Assembly (NCBI GenBank): GCA_013350335.1
Contig: CM023539.1
Span: forward strand, 40,844,631-40,908,630
Length of the DNA stretch: 64,000 nt
Source: Chimonanthus salicifolius
Lineage: Eukaryota; Streptophyta; Magnoliopsida; Laurales; Calycanthaceae
Direction of reading: 5' to 3'
Positions 23,101 to 34,511 of the stretch are shown piece by piece. The position numbers were made by a program, and so were the translations under genes. Position 1 is the first letter of the stretch; each line of letters begins with the position of its first letter. A model generated the notes under the pieces. That model made no database searches. It was not told the origin of the DNA and saw only the letters and a program-made list of their open reading frames with translations.

Positions 23101-26100
23101 CAACATCCATCTATGATCTTCCATCATTTAAATCCATTAAAATTATTAATATCCTTTCCATGGGGTTCAGCCATACCACATGGCCGAACCCTATGGTTCC
23201 TTACTTCCTTTTAAACATCATTTAAATAAAACCAATGTCCTTCCATTTAAACCCTTTAAAATCATAAACCTACATCTATGATTTTCGTCTTCCAATTCCA
23301 TTAAAATAACTAATATTCTTCATGGTTTTTAACCCATAAAATAATCATGTCTTTCCATGGGGTTCGGCCATGCACCATGGCCGAACCCTATGGTCCATCA
23401 TTTCCTTTAAAACTTCATCATTCATCCCTCAATTTTCTTCCATTAAAATCACCAAAGTCCTTCCATGGGGTTCGGCCATACAACATGGCTGAACCCTATG
23501 GTTCATCATTCCATTAATTATACTCAAAACATCTCTTATTCTTCTTCCATGGGGTTCGGCCATACCACATGGCCGAGCCCTATGGTTCCTTATTTTTAAA
23601 CAAAAATATTAAAACCACTTACCGGTTCCACGACTCCTCCGGTTTTCCCTCGGTTGTTTTTGCTCTTCCAATCCTTTTCCTTCTTGATCTTTCCCTCTTG
23701 TTGGCTGCCTTCTCTTCCTTTGATAATGCCGAGAATGAGAACTTGAGAGAAAGAGAGAAACTTCGGCTATGAATGTGTATGTGCCGTGTGCCCTTGCTAT
23801 GTATTTCTTTTTATAAAACCTTCCCTTGGTCCCAACTTAGAAGGTGCTTAAGATAACAATTCCCCCTTAGGGCCGTGCGCCCCTTGCTTCCTTTAATCTC
23901 CAATTGGTCCTCTATTTAGAAGGTGCCAAGATGGCAATTGCTTAGTGCCGTGCGCCCCCTTGCTTCCCACTTTGGGAGGGTCCTTTAATTAGCAATTTCC
24001 CTTGTTTAAGATATTCTAGCACATGCGCATATCATAGATATGCAATGTCACACACGGCTATAAATTATCTATCTCATTCCTAAAATCTTTCCATGATCCC
24101 TTTATGCGCATAATCATGGATTTGCATACCCCATATTCGGCTAAGACATAATGTATTGCTAATTTATTTAAGCCCCAATTAATTTTTATTGAAACCATTT
24201 CCAAAACCGTTGGGTCTTAATTGGGCAATGACCCACCATTTTACCCATATAAGATCCATATCTAATAATTCACAATTTAAATGGGTAATTTTCATATATT
24301 TAAATAACTTGAAAATCCGGGGTGTTACACCATATGTACTGAGTTGTTGACAATTAAAATTTGGTTCTTTTTCAATATGCTGGTTGTTTGTATCATCATC
24401 ATTATCATCATTATTACTATTATTATTATATATTTTTTGATGAACATATACACATGCTTTTTTGCTACTGAAAGATTCACTTTTGGCCATGCATGTCTAC
24501 TCAGTTTTTTTTTTTATACTAGCTTTTTTGATATTTTAACTCATATTACACATTTTTTACCATCTTCTTCCTATGTGACTTTTCAGGATCAGTTTATTGG
24601 CTTACAGCCCCCTGGCCATGGGCATACTTTCAGGGAAGTACTTCTTACTAGGCGGGGGCCCTCCAGATGCTCGGATGAATCTTTTTAGAGGTTTAAAGTC
24701 ATAGTTTGGATGTAAACTACACTGAATGTGACGGTTCATGCAATATTTTTTTTAAGAAAAAAAACAGAGACATAAATATAACAATAATAAAATTCAGTAT
24801 GCAATAATTTAGTTGACTCTTTTTATATGCCTTTCCAGGGAGATATTCTGAAGGGGAGTCCAGATACAACTTGTCCAATCCCATCATAAAAGCTGCTACC
24901 AAGGCAAGAGGATTCTTCTTAATTTTATAAACCTTAAAATGACAATTTTTTTTAATCAAAATGAGAAAGATAAATTAATAGAATAGAATCTTCTACTCTA
25001 ACCCATTAGTTACCATTGTGGTCAATCTTTCTATGTTGGTTGGAGATGGAAGACATTATAGCAGCAAAATAAAATTCTATTGTTCTATTGAGTTGTATTC
25101 TTAGTAAAGTAGAAGTTAGGAAAGGACCGAGTCTGAAGTCTAGATGTGTACATCATGTTTCTACATGTTAGTAATTGGGATGTAGTCAATGTAGTTACAG
25201 AAGAAACAACACATATTTTGATAATTCATTATATCTGAATTGGTTGGCAATCTTGGATTGCAGTTCATGGTTGTGAATTAAATTATCTTTCTTCTTTCTT
25301 CACAAGCCTCAACATTGTTGCATTGTTTGTTTCTGATGTTGGGCCATGAGAAGTGCAATGCCACTATAATAGTATTTTTCTTGTGCATGTGAGAAAGCAT
25401 GCTTATCCCGAGTTTTGTTATGTTATTCTGATTACAGTCATGCTGAATTCTGTTCTATTTTTTCTGCATGTTATTTTTTAGGCATACCTCAACGTTGCAG
25501 AAAAGTATGCCCTTCATCCAGTATCTCTTGCAGTAGGTATGTTAGTTATAATAGGAAAGTATCCACTTCCAGTGAGATTTTTTCTACATATTCAAAATCT
25601 TGAATCCTTGCAAAGTGATAAATTCCTGGTAAAGATATTTATGAGGAAATGTCATGAACTTTTTTTTTTTTTTTTGGTTTGCTTCTAGAGGACAGTTTTC
25701 TTGAAATTATTAGATATTCTATAATTGGTGGTCTTCATTCTCCATTTTCCCCATCTCTATGCACAGTGGCATGGTAAGTATGGCAAAAATGACCATGTAA
25801 GAAACTATGGGAATGCAAGAATCTTTCTGAGGTCAAAACTGCAACCAGAATAGATTACTGATGACAATTAATGACCATAGACCAGCCAATTCTTCCCTGT
25901 GGGCCCAATGTTCAAGTCACCCATAGTTGGAAGGTCCTGAATAACAGTTTATTAGACCTTCTCTTTTAAATCAAATCTGGGCATTTTATAATTATGTAAA
26001 AAATCATTAAAAAAGAGAGTATTTGGAATTGATAACATAAGATTAAATGCACAAGTCGCTTTAGTTGAAGCAAAAATGAAGAGATACAAATGGAGATGGT

Positions 26101-28312
26101 TTGGGCATCTACATAAAAGTCTAAGGAACTGAAGGAGTAGCCGTTAATGTGACTGCTAGAGAAGTCCAAGTTACTGGGAGAATGAAGAGACCAGTATGGA
26201 CTTGACTAGTTAGAAATGATTCCTTAAGTTGTTGACTGACAGATAATTTAACTCTAAGTAGGGATGAGTGGCAAGTGATAACTCATGAAGACATGACAAG
26301 ATTAGGCTTCCGTTGTGATGACAAAATCATAAAGTATTTTTATAAACAAACAAAAGTAATAAAATGAATGTGGTAGCATGTGTGGTATTGGCAATCTCCA
26401 ATCCATTCGGTGTGAGAAGCGTATTTGAGGTTCTCACCATGTTCCGAATTTTGGAATATGTAAGTATTCATCTCGGTGTGAGAAGAGTATTTGAGGTTCT
26501 CACCATGTTCAATATGTAAGTATTCATCTAGGCAACGTTTTCAGAGAACAGTGTCTAGTCTTGCATTGTTTTTGGTTGAACTAGAGCTTTGTGCAATGTT
26601 CTTTTGGTTATATGCATTTTCATATTTGTAGTTCAACTTGTTTTGTTTTTCTTCCCAAATCTGAAGATCCAAAATCTGCCATTTATTTCTCCCTAGGTTA
26701 TGGAATTTAATAAAGGATATAGATGCCATTGTCATATCCTAAGAAATGATTACTCTCTTGTCATGTAATCTTTTGGGAAACAAATACCGTTTTATTCCCC
26801 TTCCAATTTTCAACAAGTGTATTCCATATAATCTGTCAAAGAAAGAAAAATTGTCTTCCATATCTCTTGAATGTCTTCAATTTCTTGATTCTTTAGTCAT
26901 CTTGTCTGAATCTGTTTCCAACAACTCTATTGTTGACACTCTTGTCTACTGATTGGTTCTGAAATTCTCACTCCAGTGTAAATGTTGCCTACTTGTCACT
27001 GTCCTGTCTTCTCATAGTTTATAGTTTTCTGATGTTCATTCTCCTGATGATAAACTCACCTTTTCATCATATTATCAGATGTTACACTATCCTTTCTGAC
27101 TACTATCCTTTCACTTTATGAACCAACATCCCATTATGATGACAGAATTTGTAAGTGGATATTCATAGTAGAAACCCAATTCCATTGCTGGATTGAAAGA
27201 TATGTAGTCAGACTTTTTGGACTTGACCCATTCAAGAATTATGGACTTGGTTATGGAAAGTCTATTGTCCTTTTTGCCTGGATAACTTTCTCTATGATCA
27301 TATTGAAGTTGCTTCTATTTTTTGATGGAAATCGTATTGTATGGATGTTAAAAATGCATTTTTGAATTACAATCTTCTACCAAGCATACTCCTGTTTTGT
27401 TGCATTCTCCAAATTTTATCTTCTTTAAGTTGATGATGTTTTTGCTGGAATCTACGTCACAAAGCTTCACTTGAACTAGTGTTTAAGGGAAGGATCTTTG
27501 TCGTCATTGCTGTTTTCTTGGACTTCATGGAAACTTGTCTAACAATGGTGTATTCTTAGGGAAAGTATGGTTAAGAGCTTGCAAGGCTGTAGCTCAGTTG
27601 GCTGGAGCTTCTAGGAATAGACTAGAAGTCTCCAGTTTGATCTTTCCTCAGACTTACCTGATGCACGAGCTTGCGGGTGGTTTCATGTATCCATGGGATT
27701 AGTTTCACCTCCAATGTAGGATGGGGATATCCATGTTATGCAAAAAAAGTGTACACAAGAACTTATTTCTCTGGCTAGTTAATGGACAACAAAATCTCTA
27801 ATACTCCTCTGGAGTTAAAAGTCAAGCTTTATCCTAATGGAAGAGGGAGCTTATTTTTCGACCCTTCAATTGTTTGCTCATTTGTAGCCTTAACTACTTG
27901 ACAATAAGTAAGCCTGATGACATGTAATTCACATTGCTAGTCACTAGTCAGTTGATGACTGCTCACCTTGCTCTGTTCACTTGGCTGTTGTTTTCATATT
28001 TGCAGTACTCTTTAGTCTTTACCATAGTCTTCTGTTTTTGTACAGCAGAATATTTAGCTCTTGCAGATACTAAAACTTGATTTTGTGTTTTTGTTGTCAC
28101 AGTTGTTCTAATGTAGTTCTTTTCTTTCCATTCTGTCCTCGTCATGAGTAGCATTTGTTTTGAAGCATCCTCTTGTTGCTAGCGTCATCTTTGGAGCAAC
28201 CAACCAGTGGCAGCTGAGAGAGGTTGTTGATGCATGTAAGCTCAAGCTTACGGCAGGAATAGTTGCAGAGATAGACAAGGTTCATGCAATGTACCCAGAT
28301 CCTTGTCCATGA
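17182..28312 (+). CDS. aldo/keto reductase, Tas type (complete, 12 exons, 359 aa)
   Basis: NAD(P)H-dependent oxidoreductase of the AKR fold; the physiological substrate is unknown. Exons: 17182-17245, 17331-17430, 17513-17621, 19277-19365, 20580-20636, 20814-20922, 21338-21439, 21556-21620, 24587-24690, 24839-24903, 25482-25536, 28152-28312. Their 1080 nt translate without a stop. The start is the first Met after an in-frame stop, so no transit peptide is predicted. The AKR tetrad is present: Asp51 and Tyr56 ([11 protein letters not shown]), Lys91 (VVLATK) and His136 (DIHQIHW). Further landmarks are [29 protein letters not shown] and [14 protein letters not shown] (cofactor end). The order and text match E. 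coli Tas and plant At1g04420. Length is normal for the family. Intron 10 (24904-25481) uses a GC donor. Introns 3, 8 and 11 are enlarged by repeats. Confidence 0.95.
18089..18552. repeat. direct repeat, copy 1 (464 bp), intron 3 of the reductase gene
   Basis: Starts TTTTGTGGAGAGAGAGTGG and ends TTTCTAGCGGAAT. Repeated at 18646-19109 with an offset of exactly 557 bp and only a handful of substitutions. The 72-codon minus-strand open frames in both copies come from the duplication and are not genes. Confidence 0.95.
18646..19109. repeat. direct repeat, copy 2 (464 bp)
   Basis: Near-identical to 18089-18552; a 93-bp unrelated spacer separates the copies. The lack of indels over 464 bp points to a recent duplication. 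Confidence 0.95.
20095..20410 (-). pseudogene. plant RNase H-like (RVT_3) domain relic, intron 4 of the reductase gene
   Basis: Minus-strand reading gives [20 protein letters not shown], then [24 protein letters not shown] and [12 protein letters not shown]. This matches the RNase H-type domain found at the end of plant LINE ORF2 (family form: FNFDGASRGNPGPSG, NEAE-LAL-EAL, ESDS-N). The catalytic first Asp is replaced by His and there is no start context, so it is a relic. Confidence 0.7.
21655..24329. mobile_element. solo LTR (2.7 kb) in intron 8 of the reductase gene
   Basis: Starts TGTAACGCCCCG and ends CGGGGTGTTACA (12-bp inverted ends, one mismatch), flanked by the 5-bp duplication CCATA (21650-21654 and 24330-24334). 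TG...CA ends with a 5-bp TSD and no internal pol genes indicate a solo LTR. The TGTAACRCCCCG terminus is typical of Del/Tekay-type Ty3 elements (assignment inferred). The interior carries an array of palindromes (22755-23585). Confidence 0.8.
22755..23585. repeat. array of GGTTCGGCCAT...ATGGCCGAACC palindromes inside the solo LTR
   Basis: Seven palindromic units (around 22910, 23043, 23159, 23357, 23465, 23550 and a half unit at 22761) read CCATGGGGTTCGGCCAT, then 3-8 bases, then ATGGCCGAACCC. They are separated by about 80-170 bp of AT-rich, more variable sequence. Each can fold into a hairpin with a 10-12 bp stem. Confidence 0.85.
26040..26345 (+). pseudogene. LINE 3'-end relic in intron 11
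   Basis: Reads [16 protein letters not shown], then in other frames [20 protein letters not shown]. This is the C-terminal tail motif (K-R-RWFGH, later D-W...) common to plant LINE ORF2 3' ends. Stops and frameshifts throughout. Confidence 0.5.
26421..26530. repeat. short tandem duplication
   Basis: CGGTGTGAGAAG(C/A)GTATTTGAGGTTCTCACCATGTTC followed by (ATAT)GTAAGTATTCATCT occurs twice in a row, with a small indel between copies. Confidence 0.85.
27190..28150 (+). pseudogene. second Ty1/copia pol relic, intron 11
   Basis: Degenerate copia RT/RNase H in changing frames. RT landmarks are [15 protein letters not shown] at about 27340 and QELISLAS with [19 protein letters not shown] at about 27755-27840. 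Near 27950 comes [14 protein letters not shown] and near 28050 [12 protein letters not shown] (RNase H). A SINE at 27585-27748 splits it just before the QELISLAS block. It ends at the acceptor of reductase exon 12. Plus strand, same as the host gene. Confidence 0.65.
27585..27748 (+). mobile_element. tRNA-derived SINE inserted in the copia relic
   Basis: Begins GGCTGTAGCTCAGTTGGCTG, a tRNA-like head with a good A box (TAGCTCAGTTGG). It has a decayed B box (CAGTTTGATCTT) and ends in an A7 run. It is not a functional tRNA: after the first arm the sequence departs from the cloverleaf. Confidence 0.65.
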
Positions 28313-30910
28313 CCGAGCTAGGTACCTTTTATTCATAACAGCAATTAAGTGGCCCACATCTATTTCATATCTTTCTCAATGGAGAATAGATGGTATGTAA
28401 CAGATCTGAGACAGGGAGGGTGGACAAAAGGCATGCGTGTGGAGTTGGCTAGTCAAGGTCTACACTAAAATGGGGGAGCTGCTGGACTTATTGGGAGGCT
28501 TGTATTCATACAAAAACAGATGAGTGGCTGGCTACAATTGCAAGGGAGCTTTAAATGATGTTATTTCATTTTGGGTTGGTTCCTGGTATTGGTATCATTT
28601 GTTGGAATTTTAAGTGCCTACCCTTTCCTATCTACTTCCAAAGAATCATATCTGTGCAAATCACAGCTGCCCTTCGGGATGGATCCTAATGTGAAATTGC
28701 TATGGTACAGTGACAAAGTACTAAATTTCAGATTCCAACCACCATATTGGAAGGTACAACTGGACTGTTGGGAAAAATTGAACATTTATAAATCTCCATT
28801 TAGGTACAGGGATGTGAATCTTGGGCTATGCGATGTGCACATGAATGATCCTGATCCTGTGCCCTGAAACATTTGTGAGATACTCATTACTGTTGTGGAA
28901 CCTAAAGATTTTTTCCCTTTCTATATAAAAATCAAAAGACGCAATAAGTGAAAGGGGGAAGAACGCAAAGAATGCACAAAACCTACACCATAGAACACCT
29001 CTAGCTAATCAAGAGATTAAGCTAGGAATACATACATCAACTCCTCTAGCCAACAAGATTAAGCTAGGATTACAAGCTTCACGAAACATATTGCTCATAG
29101 GTTACGAATACAATGTTACCTCTCATCAATGGTGGAAATCAATAGCTAAGGCGGGTTTATGGCCTGCCTGCCTGCCTTCTTTCTTTTCTCTCACTCTCTT
29201 TTTTCTTTCCAAAGAGGGCTTCTCACTAAGTAAGGATTGTTGTAATCTTTTCTCCAAGATAGTGTTTTTTCAACAACTTGTATACTCAAGTTTTATGGCA
29301 TGTGAGAGAGGGGTTGCAAACATATTTTCTCTCTAACTCACATGCACATGGCTCTGTTGTATGAAAGATGTAGGCTTTAGTCTATGTTCACAATGTTCCT
29401 TTATATTAGCATGTTAATTTATCATATCATATTTTCTTGCAATTTGTATTCCACCACCTTCCACATAAAGTTCACCCACCCAACAATCTTCCCCTCCACT
29501 TCATGTGAAAGAGGACTCCTCTTTGCTAGGAGTGAATGGAACATCTTGCATGCCTGCTGTCTCTTTACACAATTCATTCTCCTTAGGAACATGTCCAAAA
29601 ACTTTGCATCTGAACAGCACTCTTTCAGGCTCCCCCCTTTAATGAAACTAAAGGAGACAAGTTCACTGGATAACAAGTTGTGTTCATGGTCTCAACTTGA
29701 AAGTTACATTACCTTAAAGCAAGAAAGTTGGAAGATCTAATACATGATCATTTTATCTCTCCAATGGACAAAAAAAAAGAGAGAAGATGAATGGAAAAGG
29801 AAAAATTGAAAGGTCACAGGAAATCAGAAGGTGCATGACTAGTGAATTTGTAATAAAAGTTTGGGTTGTAATCACACCTTAATAAACATGGTAAACAATA
29901 GAAGTGAATTGAAGGGTTCAATGGGCTAATGTTGGTTACATGGTATAAGTTCGTGATGAGTCATATAGGTTGTGTTTGGATTAGGGGAAGAAAGGTGGGG
30001 AACCTCATCTTCCCCTGGAGAACTCTATCTTCCCTTGTTACTTAAAGTTCTCCAACTCTGTGAGAACTTTGCATCTCCACTCTTCTTATAAGATTGTCAT
30101 ATTGTCTAGCTCCATTAGTTAGAGGTGGACTAGGTTCCTGCGTGCGATTGCTCACATGGTTCCCTCCAGCTTGTTTTTCTTTATTAAAAATATTGGTTGG
30201 TGGTGAAGGGCTAATTAAAAATTAATTGATGTGATTGAAAGCTCACTTAATGAACTTTAAGTGGATTGAACTTAACATAAAATTCAAATCTTAACCATTT
30301 GATTTTAGTAGTCAAAATTACCAAGTGTTTTTTTTAATGCATCTTTTTTCTCTAAAGATTTATAGTAATTTTGGCCGTTAAGATCATGTGACTGTATTGA
30401 ATTTTTGGATTGGTATTTAGTTGAGATGTACCCATTGTGATCTTTTAATATCATTAATAGTCTTTTACAAAAAAAAAAATATAAAAGGAAAAAAAGAAGA
30501 TTGGGCTGACGCATGTGACTAGTTGGACCTCATCTATTCTACATTTTAAAATATTAGTCATATCTCAAAATATTGGAAATATATTAGTTTACATTGAAAT
30601 AAATATTTTAGATGAGGGTGCAACTTGGGTTACGGTCAACTCAACCCCGGTTAAAATATGGGTGAGCTAACCCAAATCATCATTGGTAGAGACCAAGGGG
30701 TGGGGTCCATCTAAAAGGTATTTATCAAATAATGTTTTTCATAAAAAAGAGTTAGTCCATTAGATTTCAAAAGTCATGATTTTTAAGGATCTCAAAATCA
30801 ACGATAAACAATAGGGCAATTTTGAATAGATTTAAACTTAAGGGTGAAATCAACTTAAAATGGATACAAATTGGGTAAGTATCTAGTTCATTGGGAAGGG
30901 TAGGGTGTCA
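28313..30910. other. 3' flank of the reductase gene and intergenic DNA
   Basis: Open frames of up to 118 codons occur (for example 28571-28867 and 29384-29740) but have no recognisable motif or codon bias. The first few hundred bases may be 3' untranslated sequence. Sequence around 28980-29100 (GCTAATCAAGAGATTAAGCTAGG, twice in variant form) looks like an LTR fragment, not delimited. Confidence 0.45.
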
Positions 30911-30919
30911 GAGGGAGGA

Positions 30920-30942
30920 GGGGGGGGGGGGGGGGGGGGGGG
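30920..30942 (+). repeat. uninterrupted run of 23 G
   Basis: G23 flanked by further G-rich triplets (GAGGGAGGAG and CGGGGAGGGAGG). Strong G-quadruplex potential on the plus strand; also a place where sequencing may miscount. Confidence 0.9.
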
Positions 30943-32172
30943 CGGGGAGGGAGGTGTTTGAGTGTTTGTGCGGCTTAGGTGGGCCCCATCTAGGCTTTGT
31001 TGCCCGAGTATGGCTTGTGAGCTCCACACTAGACTTAATAGATTCAATTATTCTCTTATACCCTCTTAACCCACCCACCCACCCACCCCCCCCTTTCTTT
31101 CAATCCAACCCAAATTGTGCCCCGGTCCAATTTGACACTGATTTGAGTTTTAAAGTCATTTAATCTAATTCATGAATTTCTATCATTAAATAAAAATAAA
31201 AATTTGAAGGTTTTAAAAAACCTAAACTTCTTTTATCCAATCAAAATAAAATGTTGTAAACTAGACACTAATCTTCTAAGAAATCATATTAGCACTCTTT
31301 TTCCTTCATACGGAGTGTCATGAAATCTATTGCAAATCCAGTTTTGAGTCTATATGTTGCAATAATTTATTTGACTGTTTACAAACCTGGATCTTTCCAA
31401 CTATCTTAGAATCCAAAGTGGACCTGTACACTTAATCCAAAAAATAATTCCTCTGCCACTTATGGATGGACCAGATCGTAGTCACACATGAGTCATCTAA
31501 GACCTAATTTTTTTTTTTTATCGAAACTCGTAAATTGATTTTTATAATTATCATCAAAGTCTTTATCTTATCTATAAAAGTGAGAAAATAACCGGAAAAT
31601 AAAAGAGGAGTGAAAAAGAAAGTGCAACAAAATACAATGAATGTACAAGTAAGGCATGGCCCACTTTATTGTGGGCCTACCCAATCAGCTGCCTCGTTGT
31701 ACCCTCCATTAAAGTCATCCACTTAGCAATTCAAAATGTGAGTTGGTGTAGAGGAATCAACCACACATATCAGTAGTTCGAAAGTTCTTTCCAGACTTGA
31801 GAAGAAGAAATGAAGAGCTTTATGAGATTTTAATGTTGAACATAGATGAGTTTTAAATACCTCACTAACTCATTTCACAAGTCTAATACCTCAATGTTCA
31901 AAATAATATTATATAAAAAAGTGTTTGAATGATAGTTTTTCTTGTCACCAATCCTTACTATTCAAGAAAAAAAGGTAAGATTATGTCATTATCGTAGACA
32001 ATGGGAGAAGGTATAAAGGCTTGTCTTTTCTAGACATATATAAGTGGGCTCTCATATTTAAATGGTATTATGCTTCTATAGTCAAATCTCCCTTTGGACA
32101 TTGGTTCTACGTGTAGTCAATGAGTTTGGTAGATTATGGTAATAGGGGTTTTCAAGTTCAAGAAAAAGGTGT
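30943..32172. other. intergenic, no gene seen
   Basis: A CCCACCCACCCACC stretch at 31071-31087 forms a C-rich counterpart to the G-run. Otherwise nothing assigned. Confidence 0.5.
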
Positions 32173-32180
32173 ATGATTTC

Positions 32181-32541
32181 TAGGGCTGCAACTCGGGTCG
32201 GTTCTGAGGAATCATGCAGGTCGGGTTGAGAATTTCAAGTTAGCAGGTCGAGTCGGGTTGAGAAGACAAAAGCCAGTATGGAATTCAGGTCAGGTCGGGT
32301 TGAGGATTTTAAAAGTTAACCCAATCTGACTCGACCTAATCCAATCCAACCCGACTAAAGTTAGGCTAAAATGGGTTTAAAATGCAGATCAAGTCAGAAT
32401 TCGGATTAGAATTTGAGTCAGGTTGGGTTGAGAAGTTCAGGTCGAGAATTCGAGTCACGTCGGATCGGATTCCATAAATATCAAATCGGGTCGGATTGGA
32501 TTTTAAAGAACCCGATCCGCGTGTCTCGAGTTGCCGCCCTA
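32181..32541. mobile_element. hAT-type MITE of the CGGGTCGGGTT word family (361 bp)
   Basis: Perfect 8-bp TSD ATGATTTC (32173-32180 and 32542-32549). Left end TAGGGCTGCAACTCGGGTCG; complement of right end TAGGGCGGCAACTCGAG. The body consists almost entirely of variants of CGGGTCGGGTTGAG and of its complement. No coding capacity. Confidence 0.88.
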
Positions 32542-32549
32542 ATGATTTC

Positions 32550-33254
32550 TTTTAATATATATATAAGGCATGTCTTGTTGCAAGAGGAAATAACAAGCAA
32601 GAAAAGATTTGTTTATGTGAAGTTAAATACTATTTATATCATTCTTTTCGTGGCAATGGTCGCTGGTCAGCACATTCGACAACTAGGGTTAAAAATGAAT
32701 TCTTATATATTTTTTATAGGACGAAGTTTATATGACATGATCTCTTAATTTTGTTCTATCTTCAATTGTGTATCAAACTAGTCCCAAGACTAATTCATCA
32801 TTGTTTTTTTTTACATGATAGTGGCACCATTCTTATCATTTTTTTTTCTATGTGAGTGATTTTTTTTTCCACAAACAATGATATGGGTCATATCAATCAA
32901 TTATGTAAGATTTCAGTTTACTTCATTTTTTTTCTCTCTACATATTTGTATTAAGGAATCTTATACTTAGTCAAGGTTTGATTCTCTCTTAAACCAATTG
33001 CTTTTGTAATCCTTTTAGAGAATACTAACATGACTAGTGCAAAACGGGTTATACATCCACTGCCTCCGGCTCTAAGTTGTCTGCAATTTGTTGGTAAGCC
33101 ATTGCTTGATGCTACCAAGATATTGAAGTGTTAGGTGGGGCACTTCAGAACTTGACCTTAACTAGGCCTACTATTATTTTCTCTATTGATAAAGCGTGTC
33201 AGTTCATACACAAACCCAACTCTGTTCATTGGGGATTTATCAAATGACTTGTAC
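32550..33254. other. intergenic, no gene seen
   Basis: AT-rich; no feature recognised. A stretch near 33030-33240 has the flavour of a decayed copia RNase H region but no clear motif. Confidence 0.4.
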
Positions 33255-33872
33255 GATACCTAAAAGTAAGGGTGAAACTTTCACCCCGTCCCGCATGACC
33301 CGATCCAAGAAATCAGTGGGTTTGAGTTATGTATTTATATATTTTGGGTCGGGTCGGGTTGGGAAAAATTTTGAATGAAATTCTAGTCGAGTTGAATTGA
33401 GAGGTTTAAAAATCAATCCGATCCAACTTGACTCGACCTGAGTGCACTTAGTTATAAAACAATAGCGATTAGGGTTGAAACTCAGGTCGGTCGGGTGGGA
33501 TTGAGTTGAGAAATTTAAAATCAACTCAACCCAACTGGATTCGACTTGAGTGTACTTAGTTACAAAATAGTAGCGATTAGGCTGGAACTTGGGTTGGGTC
33601 GGGTCAGGTTGGGTTGGGAAAAAATTTGAATGAAATTCAGGTCGGGTTAGATTGATAAATTTTAAATCAACCCGACCAAACTCAACTGCACCAAGTTATA
33701 TAGTAATAACGATTAGAGCTAAAACTCAGGTTGGGTCAGGCTAGCACTCAAGTTGAGTTGAGTAAGAAATTCAGGTCGAATTAGATTGATTAACATAGAT
33801 TGGATTGGTTTCAAAAAATTTTAACATGAATTGAATTGGGTTTATTAATAATCAGCCCGAGTTTCAGTCCGT
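33255..33872. repeat. degenerate tandem array of the CGGGTCGGGTT word family
   Basis: Several units of 110-140 bp, each beginning AGGGTGAAAC, GATTAGGGTTGAAACTCAGG, GATTAGGCTGGAACTTGG or GATTAGAGCTAAAACTCAGG. Each continues with GGTCGGGTTGGG words and then their complement (CAACCCGACC). The last unit ends GAGTTTCAGTCCG. The outer ends resemble the ends of the 32181-32541 element. A flanking TAAAAG is present on both sides but an 8-bp TSD is not exact. Confidence 0.65.
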
Positions 33873-34340
33873 AAAAGGTTCACTTTATAATAGGTTGTAT
33901 TTTCTTGGTAGTTCTTCCCTGTCCATATATTCTTACTTTAATGCAAGTTGGGCTAGAAATAATCTATGATTACCCAGTCCAGTATAAATTTTGAGTACAA
34001 AGGACTTGCTAATGCTACTATGAAGTTCTTTTGAATTCAAACAATTTTAAGAGAATTAGGTGTTCTTCGTGGCAGCATCAGTGATCTCTATCTTACTTAC
34101 GTCATGCCTGCACTAAGCATATCGAAAATGCTTAGTTGTTTACAAGAAACTTCATGTTCAACTCATTTCAACTATATCATTCAAATAGTCAATGCCTCAA
34201 CCAAAGGACTATCACCTATTTTGAAATTTTTAGCTATCATTAATGGATAAGATGAGATTCTAGAAGGGAACTGATAGCAACTGACAAAGATATGGCTATT
34301 TTTATTTTCAAATTATACTTGTAACGGGATAATTAAATAG

Positions 34341-34511
34341 TTTTTTTTTTTTTTAATTTACGTGAGGAAAATCGCGGGATACTCAGCGTAAAACCTCCAC
34401 GACTGAGTCCACTATCCTTAGGGCACACTAAGATTAGGCCATGGGGACTCGAACCCACAATATCCCGCTTCTTGAGGTGGAAGACAATCAATTGAACTAC
34501 ACCTATGTAGG
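34341..34511 (-). mobile_element. SINE-2 family copy with target-site duplication
   Basis: Minus strand: tRNA-like head (TGTAGTTCAATTG), B-box GGTTCGAGTCC, ATGGCCTAATCTTAGTGTGCC, GTGGAGGTTTTACGCTGAG, then a poly(A) run (T14 on the plus strand). Flanks TAATTAAATAG and TAATTATATAG match at 10 of 11 bases, consistent with a TSD. Confidence 0.75.

Noticed and set aside
22755..23585. CRISPR-like or terminator-like regular palindromes
   Set aside because: Plant intron context, spacers variable in length (80-170 bp), and location inside a TSD-flanked LTR.
27585..27610. tRNA gene suggested by GGCTGTAGCTCAGTTGGCTG
   Set aside because: No complete cloverleaf or acceptor stem pairing downstream, and the segment ends in poly(A); it is a SINE head.
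28571..28867. 98-codon frame downstream of the reductase gene
   Set aside because: No family resemblance and weak start context; probably 3' flank.
30891..31163. 90-codon frame across the G-run
   Set aside because: Poly-Gly from the homopolymer; not coding.
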